Below, in pieces: positions 1-9,022 of a stretch of 64,000 nt of DNA. Origin of the DNA: Allobosea thiooxidans (GTDB lineage Bacteria > Pseudomonadota > Alphaproteobacteria > Rhizobiales > Beijerinckiaceae); assembly GCF_900168195.1 (NCBI RefSeq), contig NZ_FUYX01000002.1, positions 441,501 to 505,500 of the forward strand. The letters run 5' to 3'. The translations under genes and the position numbers were made by a program. The notes under the pieces are model-generated. The model was not told where the DNA came from. It searched no databases and saw only the letters and a program-made list of their open reading frames with translations. How positions within the stretch are numbered: the first letter of the stretch is position 1; each line of letters starts with the position of its first letter.

Positions 1-892
1 CTATCGCGGCTACGAGATCATCGGCCCGCCGCCGCCCTCCTCCTCGGGCGTGCACATCACGCAGATGCTCAACATCCTCGAAGGCTACGATATCGGCGCG
101 CTCGGTTTCGGCTCGGCCGATGCCGTGCATCTGCTCGCCGAAGCCCTGAAGATCGCCTTCGCCGACCGCGCCGTGGCGACGGCCGATCCCGCCTTCGTCA
201 AGGTCCCGGTCGAGAAGCTGATCGACAAGGCCTATGCGAATGAGCGCCGCGCGCTGATCGAGATGGGCCAGGCGAAGAGCTGGACGGCCGGGCTCTCGGG
301 CGGCGAATCCGCCGACACGACCCATGTCACCGTCGCGGATGCCATGGGCAACGTCGTCAGCGCGACGCAGACGATCAACGGGCTGTTCGGCGCCTGCGTG
401 CAGATTCCCGGCACGGGCATGATCGCCAACAACTACATGTTCAACTTCGATCCGCATCCCGGGCGTGCGCTGTCGATCGCGCCGGGCAAGCGGGTCTTCA
501 CTTCGATGGCGCCGATGATGGCGCTGAGGGACGGCCGGCTCGCCTTCGCGCTCGGCCTGCCCGGGGCGTTGCGCATCTTCCCCTCGGCGCTGCAGGCGAT
601 CGTCAATCTGATCGACCACCGGATGACGCTGCAGGAGGCGGTCGAGGCGCCGCGCGTCTGGACCGAGGGCGGCGTGCTCGAGCTCGAGGAAGCCATCCCC
701 GAGGCGGTGGCGCAGGCGCTTCTGGCGCGCGGCCACAAGGTGGTGCGCTCGCCGCGCGTCGCCGGCGGCATGAACGCGATTGCCTTCAACCCGGACGGCA
801 CCTTGACCGGCGCCGCCTGCTGGCGCGCCGACGGCACGCCCGTCGCGATCTCCGGCGGGCTTGCCCGCGCCGGCGCGCGCTTCACCATCTGA
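1..892 (+). CDS. ggt: Gamma-glutamyltransferase family protein, C-terminal part (cut by window start)
   Basis: The frame is open from base 2, so the start lies outside the window; about 297 codons are visible against a usual 530-580 residues. These Ntn-hydrolases self-cleave, and the new N-terminal Thr cleaves or transfers gamma-glutamyl groups, usually in the periplasm. The Thr in DTTHVTV (codon 317-319) fits the nucleophile. It is followed by the family-like stretches GNVVSATQTING and GMIANNYMFNF. Before it lies the typical PPPPSSSG segment. The C-terminal end (GAACWRADGTPVAI) departs from the common GADPRRDG ending, so a related acylase is possible. The gene ends 27 bp before the dehydrogenase and is probably co-transcribed with it. 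Confidence 0.88.
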   Translation, partial: YRGYEIIGPPPPSSSGVHITQMLNILEGYDIGALGFGSADAVHLLAEALKIAFADRAVATADPAFVKVPVEKLIDKAYANERRALIEMGQAKSWTAGLSGGESADTTHVTVADAMGNVVSATQTINGLFGACVQIPGTGMIANNYMFNFDPHPGRALSIAPGKRVFTSMAPMMALRDGRLAFALGLPGALRIFPSALQAIVNLIDHRMTLQEAVEAPRVWTEGGVLELEEAIPEAVAQALLARGHKVVRSPRVAGGMNAIAFNPDGTLTGAACWRADGTPVAISGGLARAGARFTI

Positions 893-919
893 TCCGAGCT
901 TTTTCGACTGGACCATCCC

Positions 920-1885
920 ATGCCCGAGACCATCGTTCTTCTCGACATGACCACGCCCGAGCGGGCCGACCGCCTGCGCGCGTTGCTGCCTGATGGCTTC
1001 GTGCTGACCCATGGCACGGCCCGCGGCGACGAGCACATGAAGGAGATCATCGCCAACGCCGATTATGCGATTTCCGGCCAGGTCGGCGTCTCCGGCGACG
1101 TGCTGCGCGCCGCGAAGAAGCTGAAGCTGCTGCATAAATGGGGCGTCGGCTACGACAATATCGACATCGAGACCGCCAGGGAGCTCGGCATCAAGGTCGC
1201 GCGCACGACCGGCTCGAATGCGGTCGCCGTTTCCGAATTCGCGCTCGGGCTGACGATCTCGACCTTGCGCCACATCGCCTATGGCAATGCCGAAATGAAG
1301 AAGGGCCATTGGCGCACGGGCCAGTTGCCGTCGGATACCTATACGCTCTCCGGCAAGACCGTCGGCATCGTCGGCTTCGGGGCGATCGGCAAGAATGTCG
1401 CGAAGCTGCTGAAGGGCTTCGGCTGCACCATCCTCTACAGCAAGCGCACGCCGCTCGATGCCGCCGAGGAAGCGGCTCTGGGCGTCAAGCATGCCTCGAT
1501 GGAGGAGATCCTGACCCTGGCCGACGTCGTCTCGCTGCATTGCCCGCTGACGCCAGAGACCAAGGACCTGATCGACCTCGCGGCGTTGAAAAAGATGAAG
1601 AAGACGGCGGTTCTGATTAATGTCGCGCGCGGCGGCGTCGTCAACGAGGCCGATCTCGTCACGGCGCTCCGGGCGAAGGAGATCGCGGGCGCGGCGATGG
1701 ATGTCTACGAGATCGAGCCGCTCCCGGCCGAGAGCGAGCTCCTGACCCTCGACAATCTCGTGACCACGCCGCATCTCGCCGCCATGGCCGCCGACAATTT
1801 CGCGCCGGTGGTGAAACGCATGTTCGCAAACATGCAGCACGTCTCGCGTGGGGAGCCGGTGCCGCCGCTCGATCTGGTGGTGTGA
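920..1885 (+). CDS. D-2-hydroxyacid dehydrogenase (NAD-dependent, PGDH-like)
   Basis: A 321-residue member of the D-isomer-specific 2-hydroxyacid dehydrogenases, which interconvert 2-oxoacids and D-2-hydroxyacids in the cytoplasm. The Rossmann motif GFGAIG is at residues 152-157. Family catalytic residues are in place: Arg237 in INVARGG, Glu266 in YEIEPLP and His285 in TTPHLAA. The length fits single-subunit forms without the ACT domain of true SerA. Substrate cannot be read from sequence. The ATG start is 27 bp after the gamma-glutamyltransferase stop, suggesting one transcript. A palindromic repeat element follows the stop. Confidence 0.9.
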   Translation: MPETIVLLDMTTPERADRLRALLPDGFVLTHGTARGDEHMKEIIANADYAISGQVGVSGDVLRAAKKLKLLHKWGVGYDNIDIETARELGIKVARTTGSNAVAVSEFALGLTISTLRHIAYGNAEMKKGHWRTGQLPSDTYTLSGKTVGIVGFGAIGKNVAKLLKGFGCTILYSKRTPLDAAEEAALGVKHASMEEILTLADVVSLHCPLTPETKDLIDLAALKKMKKTAVLINVARGGVVNEADLVTALRAKEIAGAAMDVYEIEPLPAESELLTLDNLVTTPHLAAMAADNFAPVVKRMFANMQHVSRGEPVPPLDLVV

Positions 1886-1892
1886 CGCCTGC

Positions 1893-1983
1893 TCGTCATT
1901 GCGAGGAGCGTTAGCTCCGAAGCAATCCAGAGGCGGCAGTGCTCTACGCCCCCTGGAGTGCTTCGCTGCGCTCGGAATGACGA
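1893..1983. repeat. Palindromic intergenic repeat element, type A
   Basis: About 91 bp between convergent genes. The ends are inverted copies: TCGTCATTGCGAGGAGCG at 1893-1910 opposes 1966-1983, imperfectly. An inner pair also faces each other: CCGAAGCAATCCAG (about 1917-1930) against the region around CTGGAGTGCTTCGC (1953-1966). It would fold into a long stem. Elements of this look (CGTCATTGCGAGGAGC ... AATGACG) are familiar in Rhizobiales genomes. Here it could also stop transcription from both sides. Confidence 0.6.
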
Positions 1984-1990
1984 CGGGGAT

Positions 1991-2707
1991 TCAGTGCAGC
2001 CCGCCGACGCCGACATAGCGTTCGAGCGTTTCGGCATCGGCGCGCAGCGCGTCGGGCTTGCCTGACCAGACGATCCGCCCGCGCTCGAGGATGACGACCT
2101 CCTCGGCGAAATCGAGCGCACTCTCGAGGCGCTGCTCGACGAAGAGGATCGTCATCGCGCCGCTTCCCGCGAGCCGGGTGAAGGCCTCCATCAGCATGTC
2201 GCAGATGACGGGGGCGAGGCCCTCCAATGGCTCGTCGAGCAGCAGCACGGAAGGCTGGCCGAGGATGGTGCGCGCCGTCGCCAGCATCTGCTGCTCGCCG
2301 CCCGAGAGCTGCGAGCCGAGGTTGCGGCGGCGCTCGCGCAGGCGCGGGAACAGCGCATAGGCCTCCTCGATCGCGCTGCGCGGCCGGCCCTTCAGCCCGG
2401 CGAAGAGATTCTCCTCGACCGTCAGCCCCTTGAAGATCTCGCGGGTCTGCGGGACGAGGCCGATGCCGCTGCGGGCGCGGGCGGCGGTGCCGAGCGCGGT
2501 GATGTCGGTGCCCCCCACGGCGATGCTGCCGGCATAGCGGCGGGTCAGCCCCATCAGGCTCGCCATCAGCGTGGTCTTGCCCATGCCGTTGCGGCCGAGG
2601 ATGGAGAGGCGCCCGCCCGCCGGCACGGAGAAGGAGACGTCCTCCAGCACATGGGTCTGGCCGTAGCCGGCGCTCAGATTGCGGACGTCGAGCTCAGCTG
2701 CCGGCAT
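1991..2707 (-). CDS. ABC transporter ATP-binding protein, LivF type
   Basis: Cytoplasmic ATPase of a branched-chain-amino-acid-type (HAAT) importer, 238 residues. Walker A GRNGMGKT is at residues 38-45, the signature LSGGEQQ at 134-140 and Walker B VLLLDEP at 154-160. It is the last gene of a five-gene leftward set (binding protein, two permeases, LivG, LivF), and its start overlaps the LivG stop by 14 bp. The set follows pobA on the same strand, so an aromatic acid is a more likely cargo than leucine; that is inference from context only. Confidence 0.92.
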   Translation of the reverse strand: MPAAELDVRNLSAGYGQTHVLEDVSFSVPAGGRLSILGRNGMGKTTLMASLMGLTRRYAGSIAVGGTDITALGTAARARSGIGLVPQTREIFKGLTVEENLFAGLKGRPRSAIEEAYALFPRLRERRRNLGSQLSGGEQQMLATARTILGQPSVLLLDEPLEGLAPVICDMLMEAFTRLAGSGAMTILFVEQRLESALDFAEEVVILERGRIVWSGKPDALRADAETLERYVGVGGLH

Positions 2708-3452
2708 GGGCGTAGCTCCCGAGATAGGCTTCGCGGACCTTGGCGTCCCTGGCGACCTCGGCCGGCAGCCCCTGGAAGATCAGCTCGCCCGCGGCCAGCA
2801 CCACGACGCGTTTGGCGAAACGGAAGACCAGGTCCATGTCGTGCTCGATCATCAGCACGGCGAGCGAGGGCGGCAGCTGTGCCAGCGCCTCCTCGATGCG
2901 CGGCGTGTCGGCGGACGGCACGCCGGCCGCCGGCTCGTCGAGCAGCAGCACCTTTGGCCGCTGCGCCAGCGCGATCGCGATTTCCAGCAGGCGCTGCTGG
3001 CCATAGGCGATGGTCGCGACCTTGCGACTGGAGACCTCGGTCAGGCCCAGCGTGGCGAGGATCTCTGCCGCCTCGTCGCGGGCTGCGGAGTCGCCGTGAA
3101 AGCGGGCGAAGATGCGCGTCGCCCGCCCGTGCCGCTGCAGGATCGTCATCACCACATGCTCTTCCGGCGTCATGTCCGGGAACAGCCGCGTGACCTGGAA
3201 GGTGCGGACGAGGCCGCGCCGCACGCGCTGGACGGCACCGAGCGCCGTGATGTCCTCGCCGCCGAGGCGCACCTGGCCGGCGCTCGGCCGGATCCGGCCG
3301 GTGACGAGATTGACGAAGGTGGTCTTGCCGGCACCGTTGGGGCCGATCAGGGCGAGGCGCTCGCCCTCCGCCAGCGCCAGCGAGATATCGCGGCTGACCT
3401 GGAGACCGCCGAACTCCTTCGAGAGGTTCGAAACCTCGAACAGCGTGCTCAT
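2694..3452 (-). CDS. ABC transporter ATP-binding protein, LivG type
   Basis: Second ATPase of the HAAT-type importer, 252 residues. Walker A GPNGAGKT is at residues 37-44, the signature-like YGQQR at 150-154 (typical LivG variant of LSGGQ) and Walker B LLLDEP at 169-174. The C-terminal segment GELIFQGLPAEVARDAKV and the ending YLGSYAHAGS match the LivG tail. The ATG lies inside the end of the permease gene (4-bp overlap), so the two are translationally linked. Confidence 0.92.
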   Translation of the reverse strand: MSTLFEVSNLSKEFGGLQVSRDISLALAEGERLALIGPNGAGKTTFVNLVTGRIRPSAGQVRLGGEDITALGAVQRVRRGLVRTFQVTRLFPDMTPEEHVVMTILQRHGRATRIFARFHGDSAARDEAAEILATLGLTEVSSRKVATIAYGQQRLLEIAIALAQRPKVLLLDEPAAGVPSADTPRIEEALAQLPPSLAVLMIEHDMDLVFRFAKRVVVLAAGELIFQGLPAEVARDAKVREAYLGSYAHAGS

Positions 3453-4456
3453 CGTCCGGCCCTCCAGCGGCTGCGGGTGAGCAGGCGCGCGGCCTCGTCC
3501 AGCGTGCCGGAGAGCCCGCGCGGGGCGAAGAGCACGATGGCGATCAGCACGGCGCCGACCAGCGTCATCCAGTGGAAGGGGTTGATCGCGGCGACGACAT
3601 GCTCGAGCGCCATGAAGATCACGGTGCCGATCAGCGCGCCGTAGAGATGGCCGATGCCGCCGAGCACGAGCATGACGAGAGCATTAGCCGAAATCTCGAA
3701 ACTCACGCTGTCGAGCCCGACGACCTGCGTCGCGATGGCCGCAAGCGCCCCGCCCATGCCGGCGACCGCACCGGAGATCGCGAACATCTTGAGCAGCACC
3801 GGGAAGGCGCGGATGCCGAGCGCGCTGATCCGCAGCGGATCCTCCTTGAGGCCACGGCAGACCATGCCGAAGGGCGAACGCACGATGAAGCGTAGCGCTG
3901 CGAAGACGAGGATGAGCAAGGCGAGGCCGAAGAAATAGGCGCTGCGGCCCCAGAGATCGAATTCGAAGACGCCGAAGAGCGGGGCGGGGACCATGCCGGA
4001 GAGGCCGTCGCTGCCGCCGGTGATCGAGGAGGCCTTGTTCGCGGCCTCGTGCAGGAGCTGGACGATGGCGATCGAGAGCACGAGCTGCGGCAGGCCATGG
4101 GCGCGCAGCATCACCGCTCCCATAAGCAGGCCCATGACGGCGCCTGCGGCCGCGCCGATCAGGATGAGCAGGAAGGGCTCGGTGACGCCATGCAGGCAGG
4201 CGATGCCGGCGGCATAGGCGCCGGTGCCGTAGAGCGCCCCCTGGCCGAGCGAGGCGATGCCGCAATAGCCGACGATCAGGTCGAGCGAGAGCACGAGCAG
4301 CGCCACCGAGACGACGCGGGTGAGGAAGGCGAGGTTGTCCGGAAACAGCGCATAGCCGGCAAGGCCGGCGAGCGCGATCAGCGCGAGGCCGAGCAGGTCC
4401 TGGCCGAGTGTGCGCAGCCGGGGCGCCGTGTCGTGCGGGAGCGTTGCGCCGGTCAT
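3449..4456 (-). CDS. Branched-chain-type ABC transporter permease, LivM type
   Basis: Inner-membrane permease of 335 residues with a short cytoplasmic N-terminus and about nine hydrophobic segments. The segment LVLSLDLIVGYCGIASLGQGALYGTG (split here: LVLSLDLIVGYCG, then IASLGQGALYGTG) is the conserved LivM region that contacts LivG. It pairs with the LivH-type protein encoded 1 bp upstream on the same strand. No unusual insertions were seen. The specific cargo is unknown. Confidence 0.92.
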   Translation of the reverse strand: MTGATLPHDTAPRLRTLGQDLLGLALIALAGLAGYALFPDNLAFLTRVVSVALLVLSLDLIVGYCGIASLGQGALYGTGAYAAGIACLHGVTEPFLLILIGAAAGAVMGLLMGAVMLRAHGLPQLVLSIAIVQLLHEAANKASSITGGSDGLSGMVPAPLFGVFEFDLWGRSAYFFGLALLILVFAALRFIVRSPFGMVCRGLKEDPLRISALGIRAFPVLLKMFAISGAVAGMGGALAAIATQVVGLDSVSFEISANALVMLVLGGIGHLYGALIGTVIFMALEHVVAAINPFHWMTLVGAVLIAIVLFAPRGLSGTLDEAARLLTRSRWRAGR

Positions 4457-4457
4457 G

Positions 4458-5321
4458 CTACTGCGCCCGCCCCATCAACCCGCGCGGGAAGATGCAGACC
4501 ACCAGGATCACCGCGAGATAGAAGAAGAAATTGCCGAAATCCGGCACGAGATAGCGCCCGGTGACATCGATGGCGCCGAGCAGGAGGCAGGCGGCGAGCG
4601 CGCCCGGGATCGAGCCGGCGCCGCCGACCGAGACGACGACCAGGAAGGTCACCATATAGCGCAGGGCGTAATAGGGCTCGATCGGCAGGAATTCGGCGCC
4701 GACCACGCCGCCGAAGGCGGCGAGCCCGATCGCAAGCGCGAAGCTCGCCGCATAGATGATCTCGGTGCGCACGCCGAGTGCACGGGCCATCGGCGCATTC
4801 TCGACGGCGGCGCGCAGATGGATGCCGAAACCGGTGCGCTCGATCAGGAACCAGAGGCCGCCGGCGACGACGAGGCCGCTCGCGATCACGAAGAGCCGGT
4901 GGCCGGCGATGCCGCGGAAGCCGAGATCGACGGAGCGGGCGAGCTCGGCCGGCAGGGGAATCGTCTTCAGCGTCGGGCCGAAGAAGTAGTTGGTGATGCC
5001 GATGACGCAGAAGGTGATGCCGATCGTCATCAGCACCTGGGAAAGCTCGCTGCGGTCGTAGATGCGGCGATAGAGCAGGCGCTCCAGCGGGATCGCGATC
5101 AGCACCGTGCCGAGCATGGCGAGCAGGATGGCGAAGCCGTAGCCGAGGCCGAGGTCGCGCGCCGCCCAGGAGGCGATGTAGCCGCCGATCATCGCGAAGG
5201 CGCCATGGGCGAGGTTGACCACGCGCATCAGGCCCATGGTCAGCGACAGGCCGATGCAGATGATGAACAGCGCCATGCCATAGGCGAGGGCGTCCATGGC
5301 GATGCTCAGCGCGGTCTGCAT
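4458..5321 (-). CDS. Branched-chain-type ABC transporter permease, LivH type
   Basis: Inner-membrane permease of 287 residues with about eight hydrophobic segments. The N-terminal region SLTMGLMRVVNLAHGAF is the conserved LivH motif. The ATG at 5321 fits the usual LivH start; longer frames upstream have no conserved sequence. The gene is separated from the binding-protein gene by 174 bp holding a palindromic repeat, which may lower permease expression relative to the binding protein. Confidence 0.92.
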   Translation of the reverse strand: MQTALSIAMDALAYGMALFIICIGLSLTMGLMRVVNLAHGAFAMIGGYIASWAARDLGLGYGFAILLAMLGTVLIAIPLERLLYRRIYDRSELSQVLMTIGITFCVIGITNYFFGPTLKTIPLPAELARSVDLGFRGIAGHRLFVIASGLVVAGGLWFLIERTGFGIHLRAAVENAPMARALGVRTEIIYAASFALAIGLAAFGGVVGAEFLPIEPYYALRYMVTFLVVVSVGGAGSIPGALAACLLLGAIDVTGRYLVPDFGNFFFYLAVILVVCIFPRGLMGRAQ

Positions 5322-5367
5322 ATTGCGGGCCTCGTTGCTGCCTGGCGTGGCGCATGCGGGAAAGCTG

Positions 5368-5474
5368 CCGTCATGCTCGGGCTTGACCCGAGCATCTCAT
5401 GGCACGGAAGCTTCGGAGCCTCTTTCGACAAGAGATTCTCGGGTCTGCGCTACGCTTCGCCCGAGAATGACGGC
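5368..5474. repeat. Palindromic intergenic repeat element, type B
   Basis: A 107-bp element in the gap between the binding-protein gene and the LivH-type gene. The ends are near-perfect inverted copies: GCCGTCATGCTCGGG at 5368-5382 and CCCGAGAATGACGGC at 5460-5474, one mismatch. Inside are GCTCGGGCTTGACCCGAGC (a small hairpin) and CGGGTCTGCGCTACGC. Sequences starting TCATGCTCGGGCTTGACCCGAGCA are familiar as dispersed repeats in rhizobial genomes. It is different in sequence from the element at 1893-1983. Confidence 0.6.
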
Positions 5475-5495
5475 TGCTCCAAATGGAAGGCGACC

Positions 5496-6689
5496 TTACT
5501 TCGTTAGGCCGGAATCCTTCTGGTCCGGCACGCTGGCGATCTCCTTGTTGATCCAGCGGCCCTGCGCGTCCTTGGCGACCTCGCGCAGATAGATCGTCTG
5601 GGTGATGTGGCGAGTCTCCGGGTCGATCTTGACCGGCCCGCGCGGGCTTTCCCAGGCGAGGCCCTTCACTGCCTCGACCGCCTTCTCCGCATCCTGCTTG
5701 CCGCCGGTCGCGGCGATCATCTTCGCGATCACGAACATGCCGTCATAGGCGCCCACCGCCGGGAAGGAGAGCAGGTCCGGCGCGCCGATGGCCTTGTCGG
5801 CGGCCGCGACGAAACGCTTGTTGATCTCGGAATCATGCGAGACCGCATAGTGGAACGAGGTGATCAGGCCGTCCGCCGCCTCGCCCAGCGCCGGCAGGTC
5901 CGATTCCTGCGTGAGGTCGCCCGGCGCGAAGAGCTTGACGCCCGCCTTCTTCAGGCCGGTGTCGCTGAACGCCTTGACGAAGCCGAGCGTCGGCGGGCCC
6001 GAGGGCAGGAAGGCGAAGACACCCTCGGCCCCGGCATCGCGGACGCGCTGCATGATCGGGCTGAATTCGGTGGTGTTGAGCGGCATGCGGATCGACTCGA
6101 CGACTTCGCCGCCGGCGGCCGTGATGGCCTTCTTGAAGGCGGCTTCGGCATCGACGCCGGGGCCGTAGTCGGTGACGACCGAAACGAACTTCTTCACGCC
6201 GCGCTCGACCGCCGCCTTGCCGAGGGGGGTCGTGGTCTGAGAGAGGGTGAAGGAGGTCCGCACCGCCAGCGGCGAGGAGGTCATGATCGCCGAGGTGGCG
6301 GCGTTGAAGATCACCAGCGGCACGTTGCCCTGCTTCAGAAGCGGGGTGATCGCCATCGCGTCGGGGGTGAAATAGACGCCGCCGAGATACTGGACCTTGT
6401 CGCGGACGATCAGCTCCTGAGCCAGCGCGCGCGCCTGCTGCGGGTTGGCGGTCGGCAGGTCGCGGTAGACCAGCTCGATGTCGTGGCCGGCGACGGTCTT
6501 GCCGTTCTGCGCCAGCCAGGCTTCGGCGCCGGCCTGGAAGTTCTTGCCCTGCAGGGCGAAGGGACCGGAGAAGGGCCCGATGATGCCGACCTTGATCGTG
6601 TCGGCGAAGGCGCTGCCGCCGAGGCCGCAGACGCCTGCGAGGGCGAGGGCGCCGGCCCGCACGAACCGGCCGAAGGATGTCTTCTTCAT
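5496..6689 (-). CDS. ABC transporter substrate-binding protein, LivK/Peripla_BP_6 type
   Basis: Periplasmic receptor of the HAAT-type importer, 397 residues. The first 29 residues (MKKTSFGRFVR, then a hydrophobic run ending GGSAFA) form a Sec signal peptide with likely cleavage before DTIKVG. The mature start IKVGIIGPFSGPFALQGKN is typical of the family. GGGAGG-like RBS (reverse of CCTCCC) lies 8-10 bp before the ATG. It sits 152 bp downstream of pobA on the same strand, so it may receive 4-hydroxybenzoate or another aromatic acid. Confidence 0.92.
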   Translation of the reverse strand: MKKTSFGRFVRAGALALAGVCGLGGSAFADTIKVGIIGPFSGPFALQGKNFQAGAEAWLAQNGKTVAGHDIELVYRDLPTANPQQARALAQELIVRDKVQYLGGVYFTPDAMAITPLLKQGNVPLVIFNAATSAIMTSSPLAVRTSFTLSQTTTPLGKAAVERGVKKFVSVVTDYGPGVDAEAAFKKAITAAGGEVVESIRMPLNTTEFSPIMQRVRDAGAEGVFAFLPSGPPTLGFVKAFSDTGLKKAGVKLFAPGDLTQESDLPALGEAADGLITSFHYAVSHDSEINKRFVAAADKAIGAPDLLSFPAVGAYDGMFVIAKMIAATGGKQDAEKAVEAVKGLAWESPRGPVKIDPETRHITQTIYLREVAKDAQGRWINKEIASVPDQKDSGLTK

Positions 6690-6817
6690 CGTTCTCTACC
6701 TCCCGATATCGTTTCCCGTCGCGGCCGCGCTTCCGGCGCGGTGCGATGTTCTGGCCGGTCCGGCCGGGGCGCCGCAAGGCGGCGTCCGGCTCTTGTTGTC
6801 ACCAACGCAATTTTTCG

Positions 6818-6838
6818 CCTCAGGGCAATGCCCTGGGG
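6818..6838 (-). terminator. Short stem-loop just after pobA (weak terminator or mRNA-end hairpin)
   Basis: Arms 6818-6826 and 6830-6838 pair over 9 bp with one G-T wobble (CCTCAGGGC against GCCCTGGGG) around a 3-nt loop. It starts 4 bp past the pobA stop. On the transcript it is followed by A-rich, not U-rich, sequence, so it is not a classic intrinsic terminator. Confidence 0.3.
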
Positions 6839-6841
6839 CTC

Positions 6842-8142
<1,301 letters not shown>

Positions 8143-9018
8143 ATGTCCGGAAGCTCCGTCCCAGCCTATTGGCTCTATGGCGAGCGTCTGGCCGAGCGCT
8201 TCCCCGATGCGCTGCATATCGAGCCGATCGTGGCGCGCAGTTCCCTGCATGGCTGGACGATCCAGCCACATCTGCATCATGACCTGTTCCAGTTCTTCCT
8301 GGTCACCCGGGGGGGAGGGCGGACACGGGTCGACGGCCGCGACCATCGCCTCGAACCGGGATCGGTGCTGCTGCTGCCGCCTTCGACCATCCACGAATTC
8401 GCCTTTCTGGAAGGAACCGACGGCTTCGTGGCCAGCGCCGCGGCGACCTCGCTGAAGCGGCTGTTCGGTGCCGAGCCGGAGGCGCGGTCGTTCCTCGGGG
8501 TGCCGGCGGTGCTGCAGATGACGGCGACGGGCGCGGAAGCGGCAGCGCTGGAGGCGACGATGCGGCTGGCGATGCGCGAGTTCGGGGCGAACCTGCCGGG
8601 CCGCGAATTCTCGCTGGGCGCCTTCGCCGACCTGATCGCGTCCTGGTTCGTGCGGGCGGTGCGCGGCGTGCGGACCGGCGTGGAGCCGGCGCGGGATCCG
8701 CGCGCCGGCCTCGTCCGCCGCTTCGTCGAGCGGGTCGAGGCGCGCTTCCAGCATCATGACCCGCTCGCGGTCTATGCCGGAGCGCTGGGCGTTTCGGTGC
8801 CGCATCTGTCGCGCAGCTGCCGGGAACTGCTCGGCCATTCGGCGGCGCGGGTGATCCAGGACAGGCTGATGATCGAAGCCAGGCGGGACCTGGTCTACAC
8901 GGCGATGTCGATCGCGCAGATCTCGTTCCGGCTGGGCTTCACCGATCCGGCCTATTTCTCGCGCTTCTTCGCCAAGCGCGCAGGGGTGTCGCCGTCGGAC
9001 TATCGGGCGAAGGCCTGA
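8143..9018 (+). CDS. pobR: AraC family transcriptional regulator (PobR-like)
   Basis: Predicted activator of the divergent pobA. The N-terminal half is a cupin-like sensor with the HLHHDLFQFFLVTRGGGR pattern typical of AraC proteins that bind aromatic acids. The C-terminal ~100 residues carry two helix-turn-helix motifs (about VYAGALGVSVPHLSRSCREL and the end region SIAQISFRLGFTDPAYFSRF, split: SIAQISFRLGF, TDPAYFSRFFAKRAG). The start at 8143 is chosen because of the strong GAGGAGG site 3 bp before it; a longer frame from 8077 lacks this. AraC-type PobR is known from rhizobia and Azotobacter; assignment here is by context and similarity. Confidence 0.87.
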   Translation: MSGSSVPAYWLYGERLAERFPDALHIEPIVARSSLHGWTIQPHLHHDLFQFFLVTRGGGRTRVDGRDHRLEPGSVLLLPPSTIHEFAFLEGTDGFVASAAATSLKRLFGAEPEARSFLGVPAVLQMTATGAEAAALEATMRLAMREFGANLPGREFSLGAFADLIASWFVRAVRGVRTGVEPARDPRAGLVRRFVERVEARFQHHDPLAVYAGALGVSVPHLSRSCRELLGHSAARVIQDRLMIEARRDLVYTAMSIAQISFRLGFTDPAYFSRFFAKRAGVSPSDYRAKA

Positions 9019-9022
9019 CGGC

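Noticed and set aside
6818..6838. Intrinsic terminator after pobA
   Set aside because: A 9-bp stem exists, but the transcript after it is A-rich; kept only as a weak hairpin.
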